DNA of 5,000 bases from the NCBI GenBank assembly GCA_020628635.1, contig JAHDEU010000191.1, forward strand, positions 1 to 5,000. Direction: 5' to 3'. The notes under the pieces were generated by a model. It worked only from the letters and a program-made list of their open reading frames with translations. It made no database searches and had not been told where the DNA came from. Position numbers and translations under genes: made by a program. Of the stretch, positions 1-5,000 are shown in pieces. The DNA is from Hellea sp. (GTDB lineage: Bacteria > Pseudomonadota > Alphaproteobacteria > Caulobacterales > Maricaulaceae). Positions within the stretch are counted from its first letter, which is position 1. Each line of letters starts with the position of its first letter.

Positions 1-267
1 GGAGCTGTCCTTGCCGCGGCGCAGCGCCTGGCTCGGCTTGGCGTCCATGGCGATGACCTTCTCGGTGTGCACGATCTCGGAGCGTTCACGCGTGCGCGGG
101 GCCTTGGCGAGCAACGGGTCGAGCTGCGCCTTGTCGCCGTGCAGGAGGAAGCGCGCGCGGCGGCCCTTGCCCTCATGTTTCAGGAAATACTCGAGGCCCT
201 TTATGACCACGCCGGGCGCGTCGTCGCCACCCATGGCGTCCACCGATATGACCAAGCCGTCCAGCAT
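1..267 (-). CDS. plsX: Phosphate acyltransferase PlsX, N-terminal 89 residues (runs off left edge)
   Basis: PlsX converts acyl-ACP and inorganic phosphate to acyl-phosphate, the donor used by PlsY in the first acylation of glycerol 3-phosphate. It is a peripheral membrane enzyme of phospholipid synthesis. The reverse-strand translation starts MLDGLVISVDAMGGDDAPG and carries family hallmarks: the DAMGGD motif at residues 10-15, FLLHGD at 40-45, EIVHTEKVI at 64-72 and MDAKPSQALRRGKDSS at 74-89. The frame is open to base 1; family members are about 330-350 residues, so roughly three quarters lie beyond the edge. The ATG at 265-267 is the only reasonable start: the 11 codons back to the upstream gene's in-frame stop contain no ATG, GTG or TTG. 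The ribosome binding site is weak. It lies 33 bases behind the chaperone gene on the same strand, so co-transcription is likely. fabH is often next downstream in alphaproteobacteria but is not visible here. Confidence 0.95.
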   Translation of the reverse strand, partial: MLDGLVISVDAMGGDDAPGVVIKGLEYFLKHEGKGRRARFLLHGDKAQLDPLLAKAPRTRERSEIVHTEKVIAMDAKPSQALRRGKDSS

Positions 268-300
268 CTGCGCCGCTATAGGGTTGCGGACGGGGCGCGC

Positions 301-846
301 CTAGCGGAATCGCGCCGTATCCGGAAAGTAGAAGCGTTTGGCGATAATATCCTTGAACGGTGTTTCGCCGAGCTGTTTTTCTAAGTCGAGTGCATAATCG
401 GCGAGGTTTGCATCGAACGCATCGGGCCCAGTCTCCTCGTCGGTGTTGAGCGCTGTCGCCAGGGCGCGTTGCGGCTCTTCCGCGTCCATGGCCTCGTTGA
501 TCGCCGCGAGCCGGTCGTAGAACAGTGCGATCATCGGCTTGATGCGCCGCTTGACGCCTGTGTCGGCGATCCCCTCCTCGCGAAGGGCGACCTCGAAGTC
601 GTCCTTCATCTCATCGAAGATGGCTTGTCGGAGAATTTCGCCGTCGGAACCCTCGCGGTTCAAACGGCGCATCATCACGGCGTAGTGGAGCGTGATAAGG
701 CTGATCCGACCATCGTAATCATCCGCGATCTTGTCCGGACCAAAAAATGCCGGGTCGCGAGACTGTTCCAGCAGGCGGAAGTAGATGCCACGCGCATCGC
801 GCCGCTCCGGCAGGTCGCGGCCCATTAGCTTGTCGAACAGTCCCAA
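301..846 (-). CDS. Ubiquinol-cytochrome c chaperone family protein (Cbp3/UQCC1-like)
   Basis: A 181-residue soluble protein of the family that includes mitochondrial Cbp3/UQCC1, which assists cytochrome b synthesis and assembly of the cytochrome bc1 complex. The bacterial members' role is mostly inferred from that. Visible features match my memory of the family: an N-terminal helix with YFRLLEQSRDPAFFG (residues 22-36), YDGRISLITLHYAVMMRRL (44-62), and QAIFDEMKDDFEVALREEG (74-92) followed by IADTGVKRRIK. No signal peptide or membrane segment is seen, so it should be cytoplasmic. The start is TTG at 844-846, chosen because a GGAG ribosome binding site sits 8 bases upstream; the in-frame ATG at 823-825 has no such site. 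It is divergent from bamE and 33 bases ahead of plsX. In many alphaproteobacteria a DUF177/YceD gene sits between this gene and plsX; there is no room for one here. The family call is firm, the precise function less so. Confidence 0.88.
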   Translation of the reverse strand: MGLFDKLMGRDLPERRDARGIYFRLLEQSRDPAFFGPDKIADDYDGRISLITLHYAVMMRRLNREGSDGEILRQAIFDEMKDDFEVALREEGIADTGVKRRIKPMIALFYDRLAAINEAMDAEEPQRALATALNTDEETGPDAFDANLADYALDLEKQLGETPFKDIIAKRFYFPDTARFR

Positions 847-854
847 CTTTACGT

Positions 855-858
855 CTCC
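855..858 (-). promoter_or_regulatory. Ribosome binding site GGAG that decides the TTG start of the chaperone gene
   Basis: Read on the minus strand, GGAG is followed by 8 bases (ACGTAAAG) and then TTG at 846-844. This spacing is near ideal for a Shine-Dalgarno site. The competing in-frame ATG at 825-823 is preceded by coding-like sequence with no purine-rich box. This is the clearest ribosome binding site in the window and supports real use of TTG here. Confidence 0.65.
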
Positions 859-920
859 GTCATCTACCGCGCGCCGCCCTTGCGGGTCCCGCCCGCTCTG
901 GTTAGGTCAGCCCGACTCCT

Positions 921-941
921 GGCGCGCATCTGCGCCCTTTT
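921..941 (+). other. Small GC hairpin followed by TTTT in the bamE leader (terminator- or attenuator-like)
   Basis: GGCGC at 921-925 can pair with GCGCC at 932-936, with a possible G-U pair inside and a 4-6 base loop. It is followed by CTTTTA (937-942). On the plus strand this looks like a weak intrinsic terminator, yet it sits 13 bases before the bamE start codon with no plus-strand gene visible upstream. It could attenuate bamE, end antisense or stray transcription, or be chance in GC-rich DNA. The stem is only five base pairs and the T run only four. Confidence 0.25.
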
Positions 942-954
942 AGAGAGACGGTCC

Positions 955-1464
955 ATGCGCATTTCCGTTGCAGCGACAATCAAACCCATCGCCTTGCTCT
1001 GCGGCATTGCCGTCGTGTCGGCGTGCAATCCAACGCTGCGAACCCACGGCTACGTCGCGACCGAGGAAGCAAAGCCGCAGGCCATCAACCCGAACACGGA
1101 CACCAAGGCCAGCGTGCTGGCTTCGCTCGGCAGCCCATCCATCGAGGGCACGTTCGACGAGGCGGACGAAACCGACACCTGGTACTACATCAACCAGGTG
1201 CGAGAGCGTTATGCCTATCTTCGTCCGCAAATCCAGGACCAGACCGTCACGGCTATCACCTTCAACGAGGACGGCCAGGTTCAGAAGGTCGCCGAGTTCG
1301 GCCTGAAAAACCGTCAGATCGTGAATTACTCCGACCGCGAAACGCCGACGCGGGGCCGCGAACTGTCCGTGCTGGAGCAGATTTTCGGCACCATCGGCCG
1401 CATTCCAACAGACCGGATTGGCGGACAGCAGGACGTGCCGGGCGGCGGTGGCGGCCCGCGCTAG
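955..1464 (+). CDS. bamE: Outer membrane protein assembly factor BamE (SmpA/OmlA lipoprotein)
   Basis: BamE is a small lipoprotein of the BAM complex, which folds beta-barrel proteins into the outer membrane. The 169-residue product begins MRISVAATIKPIALLCGIAV and then VVSAC, a type II signal peptide with lipobox V-S-A-C and lipidated Cys24. Asn at +2 argues for outer-membrane rather than inner-membrane sorting. The SmpA/OmlA domain follows: NTDTKASVLASLGSPSIEGTF at about 47-67, then the conserved TWYYINQ (75-81) and TVTAITFNEDGQVQKV (97-112). The C-terminal segment GRELSVLEQIFGTIGRIP (134-151) is typical of alphaproteobacterial members. The tail ends in a glycine run (GGGGG, 163-167). A frame extension upstream to a TTG at 880 is rejected because it would bury the signal peptide; the ATG at 955 puts the hydrophobic core in the right place. 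Its last codon overlaps the thiL stop on the opposite strand. Confidence 0.93.
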   Translation: MRISVAATIKPIALLCGIAVVSACNPTLRTHGYVATEEAKPQAINPNTDTKASVLASLGSPSIEGTFDEADETDTWYYINQVRERYAYLRPQIQDQTVTAITFNEDGQVQKVAEFGLKNRQIVNYSDRETPTRGRELSVLEQIFGTIGRIPTDRIGGQQDVPGGGGGPR

Positions 1465-2357
1465 AGTTCGTGGCGGTAGCCTTTGGGTGACGCAGGTTTG
1501 CCGTCGACCGTAATTCCCTGGCCTGTTCGGACCTGACCAGCTTTCGTGACCGACACGCCTATCGACTTGGCCGCGTCTCTCATGGCCGCCTCATCTTCGG
1601 GCGCGATGCAGAACAGCAGCTCGTAATCGTCCCCAAACTCTGCGCCTTCGGTCACCTTCGACGATAGGTCGATCGCGACGCCGCTCGCGGCCGCGATGTG
1701 ACCCGCTTCGGACACAATCCCATCCGATATGTCGGCGCATGCCGTCGCGAAATCCCTCAGGACCTTCCGAACCACGAAGCGCGGTTCCGGGCGCAGGTAG
1801 GCCTCCTCGGCGCGGTGGCGGGTCGCGGCGTCGACAGTCACGGACTGCCCGGTGACAATCGCAAGTCCGATCTCCGCCAAACCGAGCTCGCCAGTATGGA
1901 ACGCGATATCTCCGACCTTGGCGCCGGACCGCGTGATCATTCGGCCCTTGGGAACGACCCCATAGACCGTCGCACTCGCCACCAGCCTGTCGGTCCCGCC
2001 GGTCGTGTCACCGCCGATCAGCGGACAGTCGAATGCAGACTGTCCGTCCCGCAGTCCGATGACAAAACCGTCGAGCCACCGCGCGTCGCGTCCAGCAGGC
2101 CAGCTCACATTGAGGGAGTAGCCTATCGGTCGCGCGCCCTTGGCGGCGAGATCGGACAATGCCGTGCGCAGGAGCCTTTCGGAAAAACCGCCGCCGATCC
2201 TCCCCGCAGGGAAATGCACGCCCTCGACCATGGTGTCAGTGGAGATCACGAGCTGCTGGCCGTCCGCCAAATCCAGCAGCGCCGCGTCGTCCATCAGCTG
2301 CAGACCCGCCGGACCCGCCAGCGGGCGCAGCTTGTCGATCAGGTCCAGCTCGTTCAA
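1461..2357 (-). CDS. thiL: Thiamine-monophosphate kinase ThiL
   Basis: ThiL phosphorylates thiamine monophosphate with ATP to thiamine diphosphate, the active cofactor, in the cytoplasm. The 298-residue protein shows the family motifs in order: MDDAALLD (22-29), ISTDTMVEGVHFP (38-50), ALSDLAAKGARP (66-77), the metal-binding GGDTTGG (115-121), TRSGAKVGD (142-150), LRPEPR (188-193), ADISDG (208-213) and GDDYELLF (242-249). The start is TTG at 2355-2357, whose last two bases form part of the nusB stop (TTGA), so translation is probably coupled; no ribosome binding site is seen, and the next ATG (codon 22) would cut into the first motif. The stretch between ADISDG and GDDYELLF looks about 15 residues shorter than I recall for E. 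coli ThiL, although both motifs are intact. Last gene of the operon; its stop interlocks with that of bamE. Confidence 0.95.
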   Translation of the reverse strand: MNELDLIDKLRPLAGPAGLQLMDDAALLDLADGQQLVISTDTMVEGVHFPAGRIGGGFSERLLRTALSDLAAKGARPIGYSLNVSWPAGRDARWLDGFVIGLRDGQSAFDCPLIGGDTTGGTDRLVASATVYGVVPKGRMITRSGAKVGDIAFHTGELGLAEIGLAIVTGQSVTVDAATRHRAEEAYLRPEPRFVVRKVLRDFATACADISDGIVSEAGHIAAASGVAIDLSSKVTEGAEFGDDYELLFCIAPEDEAAMRDAAKSIGVSVTKAGQVRTGQGITVDGKPASPKGYRHEL

Positions 2358-2827
2358 GACACAGTCGGCAGGCCGAACTCCGCGGCGCGCACGGATTTCG
2401 CGATCCGGTCCAGCACGGCATTGACCATGCCGGGTTCCTTGCCCTCGAAGAAGTCGTTCGCGATCCCGACATATTCATCGATGACGACCAGCCCCGGCAC
2501 ATCGGGTCTCTGGATGATTTCGAACACGGCCGAACGCAGCAAGGCCCGCAACGTCGTATCGAGACGGCGCAGCGGCCATTTCTCCGGCAGCTGTTCATCA
2601 AGCCTCCGGTCGATCTCGTCCTGGAACTGCACCACGCCATTCACCAGCGCTTCGAAAAACTTCTCGTCAGCCGCGACCATGCCCTCTTCGTCCTCGAACC
2701 CGAAGCGGTGGTTGAGGAATTCGAACACGACCTGCTTGGTCGTCAGCTCGGTCAGATCCAGCTGGTAGAGCGCCTGCACGGCACTCATCCGGGCCTGCCG
2801 GCGCAGCTTCGGTGTTGCGCCGCTCAT
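2354..2827 (-). CDS. nusB: Transcription antitermination factor NusB
   Basis: NusB binds the boxA element of ribosomal RNA transcripts together with NusE (ribosomal protein S10) and helps RNA polymerase resist termination. The 157-residue all-helical protein begins MSGATPKLRRQARMSAVQAL; the arginine-rich start followed by AVQALYQLDL (16-25) is the usual RNA-binding N-terminus. Later motifs are EKWPLRRLDTTLRALLRSAV (82-101), FEIIQRPDVPGLVVIDEYVG (102-121) and KEPGMVNAVLDRIAK (130-144), all in family order. Length fits the family. The ATG at 2825-2827 overlaps the ribH stop as ATGA, and the gene's own TGA overlaps the thiL start as TTGA. The same frame stays open further upstream inside ribH, but that extension has no NusB-like sequence and is out of frame with the real gene there. 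The pairing of ribH and nusB is common in proteobacteria. Confidence 0.95.
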   Translation of the reverse strand: MSGATPKLRRQARMSAVQALYQLDLTELTTKQVVFEFLNHRFGFEDEEGMVAADEKFFEALVNGVVQFQDEIDRRLDEQLPEKWPLRRLDTTLRALLRSAVFEIIQRPDVPGLVVIDEYVGIANDFFEGKEPGMVNAVLDRIAKSVRAAEFGLPTVS

Positions 2828-3249
2828 GCGTTCAGCTCGGCTCTGATCTTGACCATCTGCACGGCCGCATGGGCAGCAAACCCGCCCTTGTCCTTGCGGG
2901 TCTTGTCGGCTCGTGCAAGCGCCTGATCTTCGTTCTCCACCGTGATGATTCCGTTGCCAATCGCGAGCTGCTGTTTGACCGCGAGGTCCATGATGGCGCG
3001 TGCGCTTTCCTCGCACACATAGTCGTAATGGGTGGTCTCGCCCCGGATCACGCAGCCCAGCGCGACATAGGCGTCATAGCCCGCACCGGCCGCTTCGGCA
3101 TAGCTGATGACATGCGGGATTTCGAGCGCGCCCGGCACGACCATCACAGTCACGTCTGCACCAGCCGCGTTCAACGCATCCATCGCCCCGTCCAGCAGCA
3201 TGTCCTGGATATGCTCGTAATAGCGAGCCTCGATCACGAGTATCTTCAT
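2824..3249 (-). CDS. ribH: 6,7-dimethyl-8-ribityllumazine synthase RibH
   Basis: Lumazine synthase condenses 5-amino-6-ribitylamino-uracil with 3,4-dihydroxy-2-butanone 4-phosphate, the penultimate riboflavin step. The product is 141 residues, starting MKILVIEARYYEHIQDMLLD. Active-site features are visible: ARY (8-10) where the family has its stacking aromatic residue, VPGALEIP (38-45), GCVIRGETTHYDYVCE (65-80) with the catalytic-type His74, NGIITVENEDQALARA (99-114) with the likely phosphate-binding Arg113, and KGGFAAHAAVQM (121-132). The N-terminus is short but complete for this type. The ATG at 3247-3249 is preferred to the upstream frame extension to 3318, which reads through the end of ribB and has no family character. 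It follows the ribB stop by 4 bases, with a modest AAGAA-like site overlapping that stop, and its own stop overlaps nusB. Family members form pentamers or 60-mer capsids; which applies here cannot be told. Confidence 0.96.
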   Translation of the reverse strand: MKILVIEARYYEHIQDMLLDGAMDALNAAGADVTVMVVPGALEIPHVISYAEAAGAGYDAYVALGCVIRGETTHYDYVCEESARAIMDLAVKQQLAIGNGIITVENEDQALARADKTRKDKGGFAAHAAVQMVKIRAELNA

Positions 3250-3253
3250 GTTC

Positions 3254-4396
3254 TTATGTCCGGGTCGCGTTGAGCGGGTGGAGGCCGACGATCTCGAGAT
3301 CATAGGCATCAAGGCCAATCAGCTTCGGCATCGTATTCGAAAGCAGCGTCATGCGTTTGACACCGAGATGGCTCAACATCTGCGCGCCAACACCGTATTC
3401 GCGGACCGTCTGCTCCTTGCGGTCGGGCCGTGGTTTGCCCGCGCCCAGCCGCTCCAACAGCGAGTCGATGGAACCTTCGCGAATTAGCACCATGACGGCG
3501 TGCCCATCATGTCCGGCCAGCACCTTCATCGCGTCCCAGATTAGGCCGGAGCGCGGGCTTTCCTCAGAAAGGATGTCTCCGGCAAAGTCGATCTTGTGCA
3601 CGCGCACCAGGCTTGGTTCCCCAGCTTTAGCCTCGCCGCGCGACAGGGCGACATGTTCCGTGCCGTCCAGCAGATTGCGATAGACATGTATCCTGAACTC
3701 GTCCCCGCGTTGGGAGGTGAAGTCGCTCGACGCGACATGCTTCACGAAGTGGTCGCGCTCCAGTCGGTGCGCAACCAGGCTCTCGATAGTGCCGATCTTC
3801 AGCCCGTGGAACTGCGCGAAGACCACGAGGTCATCCAGCCGCGCCATGGTCCCGTCATCGTTCATGATCTCGCAGATCACGGCCGATGGGTTCAGCCCTG
3901 CCATGCGCGAAATGTCGACAGAGGCTTCGGTGTGTCCGGTTCTCACCAGGACGCCGCCATCGCGCGCGATGATCGGAAACATGTGGCCGGGGCTGACGAT
4001 GTCATCCGCGCGCGAGTCCGGGTCGATAGCCGTCTGGATCGTGTGCGCCCGGTCGCCCGCACTGATGCCGGTCGTCACGCCTTCGCGCGCCTCGATGCTT
4101 TGCGTGAACGCGGTCTCGAAACGCGACGCATTGTCCTCGCTCATATTGCGCAGGCCCAGCTCTTCGGCGCGCTCCGCCTCGATGGCGAGGCAGATCAGCC
4201 CGCGCCCGAACTTGGCCATGAAGTTGATCGCATCGGGCGTGGCGAATTGCGCCGGGATGATCAGGTCGCCCTCGTTTTCGCGGTCCTCGGCATCTACGAG
4301 GATATACATGCGCCCGTTGCGCGCGTCCTCGATGATCTCCTCCGGCGTGGCGAGGTTGTAGACCTCCTGGAAGGTGGCTTCGTTCAATTCGGTCAA
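3254..4396 (-). CDS. ribB: 3,4-dihydroxy-2-butanone-4-phosphate synthase with degenerate RibA-like C-terminal domain (RibBX type)
   Basis: The N-terminal half (about 1-205) converts ribulose 5-phosphate to 3,4-dihydroxy-2-butanone 4-phosphate and formate. Its motifs are intact: VDAEDRENEGDLIIPA (34-49), GRGLICL (64-70), SIEAREGVTTGISAGDRAHT (100-119), HMFPIIARDGGVLVRTGHTE (138-157) and NPSAVICEI (169-177). The C-terminal half (about 206-380) aligns to GTP cyclohydrolase II but contains no cysteine. The zinc motif HSxCxTGD reads HKIDFAGD (267-274), the RCDCG region reads SPRSG (280-284), and EGRGIG reads EGSIDS (307-312). It should therefore not open GTP, so a separate ribA is needed elsewhere. 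This matches the RibBX variant known in proteobacteria; an automatic RibBA label would mislead. The start is TTG at 4394-4396, 11 bases after ribE; a second TTG three codons later (4385-4387) is possible, and no ATG occurs before codon 30. Confidence 0.92.
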   Translation of the reverse strand: MTELNEATFQEVYNLATPEEIIEDARNGRMYILVDAEDRENEGDLIIPAQFATPDAINFMAKFGRGLICLAIEAERAEELGLRNMSEDNASRFETAFTQSIEAREGVTTGISAGDRAHTIQTAIDPDSRADDIVSPGHMFPIIARDGGVLVRTGHTEASVDISRMAGLNPSAVICEIMNDDGTMARLDDLVVFAQFHGLKIGTIESLVAHRLERDHFVKHVASSDFTSQRGDEFRIHVYRNLLDGTEHVALSRGEAKAGEPSLVRVHKIDFAGDILSEESPRSGLIWDAMKVLAGHDGHAVMVLIREGSIDSLLERLGAGKPRPDRKEQTVREYGVGAQMLSHLGVKRMTLLSNTMPKLIGLDAYDLEIVGLHPLNATRT

Positions 4397-4407
4397 GATG
4401 CGTCTTT

Positions 4408-5000
4408 CTAGCCGGGCTGCATGTGCGCGAGGTAGCGCGCGACATAGCGGGCGATCACGTCGATTTCCAGATTAACCGCATCGCCCGGCTGCAGTTCGCC
4501 CAGCGTTGTCGCGGTGAGCGTGTGCGGGATGATGTTGATCATGAAGGTGCCGTCGCTGACATCGTTCACCGTCAGCGACACGCCGTCGATCGTGACGGAA
4601 CCCTTGGGCGCGATGGCGAAAGCGAGGTCGTCAGGCACGGTGATGCGAAAGCGCGTCGAGCCCGCATGGGATTCGCGCGATACGCAGGTTGCTGTCGTAT
4701 CGACATGGCCCGTGACCATATGCCCGCCCAGCTCGTCCGCGCCGGTCAGTGCGCGCTCCAGATTGATGGCTTGGCCCGCTTTCCAATCTCCAAGCGTGGT
4801 CTTGTCGAGGCTTTCGTCGGAGACATCGAAAGCATACCAGCCTAGGCCCTTCTCCACGACGGTCATGCAGGCGCCGGAATGGGCTATGGACGCGCCAATA
4901 TCGATCGTGCCGGTGTCATAATCTGTTTCCACAACCATGCGCGTATCGCCCCACTCTGAGCCCGTGGTGCGCGTGACCTCTCGCAGGCGTCCGATATCGG
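4408..5000 (-). CDS. ribE: Riboflavin synthase, alpha chain (5' end beyond right edge)
   Basis: Riboflavin synthase dismutates two molecules of 6,7-dimethyl-8-ribityllumazine to riboflavin and the RibA product, which is recycled by RibH. The visible 197 or so codons contain both lumazine-binding repeats. Counting from ATG 4936-4938 as residue 1, the first has GASIAHSGACMTVV (16-29), FDVSDESLDKTTLG (38-51), then ADELGGHMVTGHVDTTATC (68-86). The second has KGSVTIDGVSLTVNDVSDGT (113-132), then GDAVNLEIDVIARYVARYL (154-172). That ATG is not the true start: the frame continues upstream to the edge with DIGRLREVTRTTGSEW, which fits the family's N-terminal (MFTGIVT)DIG pattern, so only about 7-9 residues are missing. 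The stop lies 11 bases before ribB. It is the first riboflavin gene visible; ribD and any FMN riboswitch would lie to the right. Confidence 0.95.
   Translation of the reverse strand, partial: DIGRLREVTRTTGSEWGDTRMVVETDYDTGTIDIGASIAHSGACMTVVEKGLGWYAFDVSDESLDKTTLGDWKAGQAINLERALTGADELGGHMVTGHVDTTATCVSRESHAGSTRFRITVPDDLAFAIAPKGSVTIDGVSLTVNDVSDGTFMINIIPHTLTATTLGELQPGDAVNLEIDVIARYVARYLAHMQPG

Larger units (their letters stand above)
847..954. promoter_or_regulatory. Divergent intergenic region between chaperone gene and bamE
   Basis: This 108-base gap is the only non-coding stretch of any size in the window. It separates two genes pointing away from each other, so it must supply promoters for both unless transcription enters from elsewhere. 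No strong sigma-70 boxes stand out. A weak plus-strand candidate pairs TTGCGG (880-885) with TTAGGT (902-907) at 16-base spacing, but the second box matches the consensus poorly. Other contents are the GGAG site for the minus-strand gene (855-858), an odd-centred palindrome GCGGGTCCCGC (882-892), a GANTC site GACTC (914-918), a hairpin followed by T's (921-941), and a purine-rich GAGAGA stretch shortly before the bamE ATG that may serve as a weak ribosome binding site. The regulatory role is inferred from position only. Confidence 0.5.

Noticed and set aside
11..384. Plus-strand frames at the left edge
   Set aside because: The minus strand here encodes unmistakable PlsX and the chaperone C-terminus; the plus-strand products have no family character.
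882..892. Palindrome GCGGGTCCCGC as an operator
   Set aside because: It has a single-base centre and is short and GC-rich, so chance is likely; nothing else links it to a known regulator.
880..954. Upstream extension of bamE to a TTG at 880
   Set aside because: It would add 25 residues before a well-formed lipoprotein signal peptide; the ATG at 955 fits.
1439..1458. Possible hairpin CGGGC/GCCCG at the bamE 3' end as a terminator
   Set aside because: It has a ten-base loop and no T tract, and it encodes the glycine-rich tail; it is better explained as GC-rich coding sequence.
1698..2768. Long plus-strand open frame of 356 codons opposite thiL and nusB, with others at 2159-2926 and 3596-4411
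   Set aside because: These are antisense shadows of high-GC genes. Their translations are rich in Arg, Ser and Pro with no recognisable domains, and the opposite strand encodes clear thiL, nusB and ribB.
2828..3016. Upstream extension of the nusB frame inside ribH
   Set aside because: The added sequence is a shifted-frame reading of ribH with no NusB similarity; the ATGA overlap gives the natural start.
3250..3318. Upstream extension of ribH to 3318
   Set aside because: The extra 23 residues overlap the ribB C-terminus in another frame; the family N-terminus matches MKILVIEARYYE.
3254..4396. Calling this gene a bifunctional RibBA with GTP cyclohydrolase II activity
   Set aside because: No zinc-binding cysteines and no EGRGIG motif in the C-terminal half.

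Overview
The window is a high-GC (roughly 60% or more) and almost completely coding stretch of chromosome. It most likely comes from an alphaproteobacterium. The evidence is the ubiquinol-cytochrome c chaperone gene divergent from a bamE/omlA lipoprotein gene and running towards plsX, next to a riboflavin operon ending in nusB and thiL. The scarcity of GANTC sites fits a lineage with the CcrM methylase. A Caulobacterales/Maricaulales/Hyphomonadaceae/Parvularculaceae-like organism is my best guess from memory of synteny, but the sequence alone does not settle the order.

Layout, left to right. (1) Minus strand, 1-846: a Cbp3-type ubiquinol-cytochrome c chaperone gene (301-846) is followed 33 bases downstream by the start of plsX (1-267, cut by the left edge). 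(2) 847-954: the only real intergenic gap, 108 bases, lying between divergent genes and so the likely home of promoters for both directions. It holds a small hairpin followed by four T's and one GANTC site. (3) Plus strand, 955-1464: bamE, the outer-membrane assembly lipoprotein. (4) Minus strand, 1461-5000: a tightly packed operon read right to left, ribE (5' end beyond the right edge), ribB with a degenerate RibA-like tail, ribH, nusB and thiL. Its gaps are 11 and 4 bases, followed by two 4-base overlaps (ATGA and TTGA), which suggests one transcript and translational coupling. The operon's last stop codon interlocks with that of bamE in a shared CTAG.

How the genes work together. RibB makes 3,4-dihydroxy-2-butanone 4-phosphate from ribulose 5-phosphate. 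RibH condenses it with the pyrimidine branch product to 6,7-dimethyl-8-ribityllumazine. RibE dismutates that to riboflavin. The RibA-like half of RibB has no cysteine at all, so the GTP cyclohydrolase II step must come from another gene, and ribD is expected upstream of ribE outside the window. ThiL makes thiamine diphosphate, a second cofactor. NusB is a transcription antitermination factor that commonly travels with ribH. The left-hand genes serve the cell envelope and respiration: acyl-phosphate synthesis for phospholipids, cytochrome bc1 assembly, and outer-membrane protein insertion.

I see no RNA genes, mobile elements, CRISPR array, or signs of recent transfer, and no wholly new system. 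The points most worth a second look are the zinc-less RibA-like domain, three TTG start codons among seven visible starts, the apparent absence of a DUF177/YceD gene before plsX, a shortened loop in ThiL, and the interlocked bamE/thiL stops.
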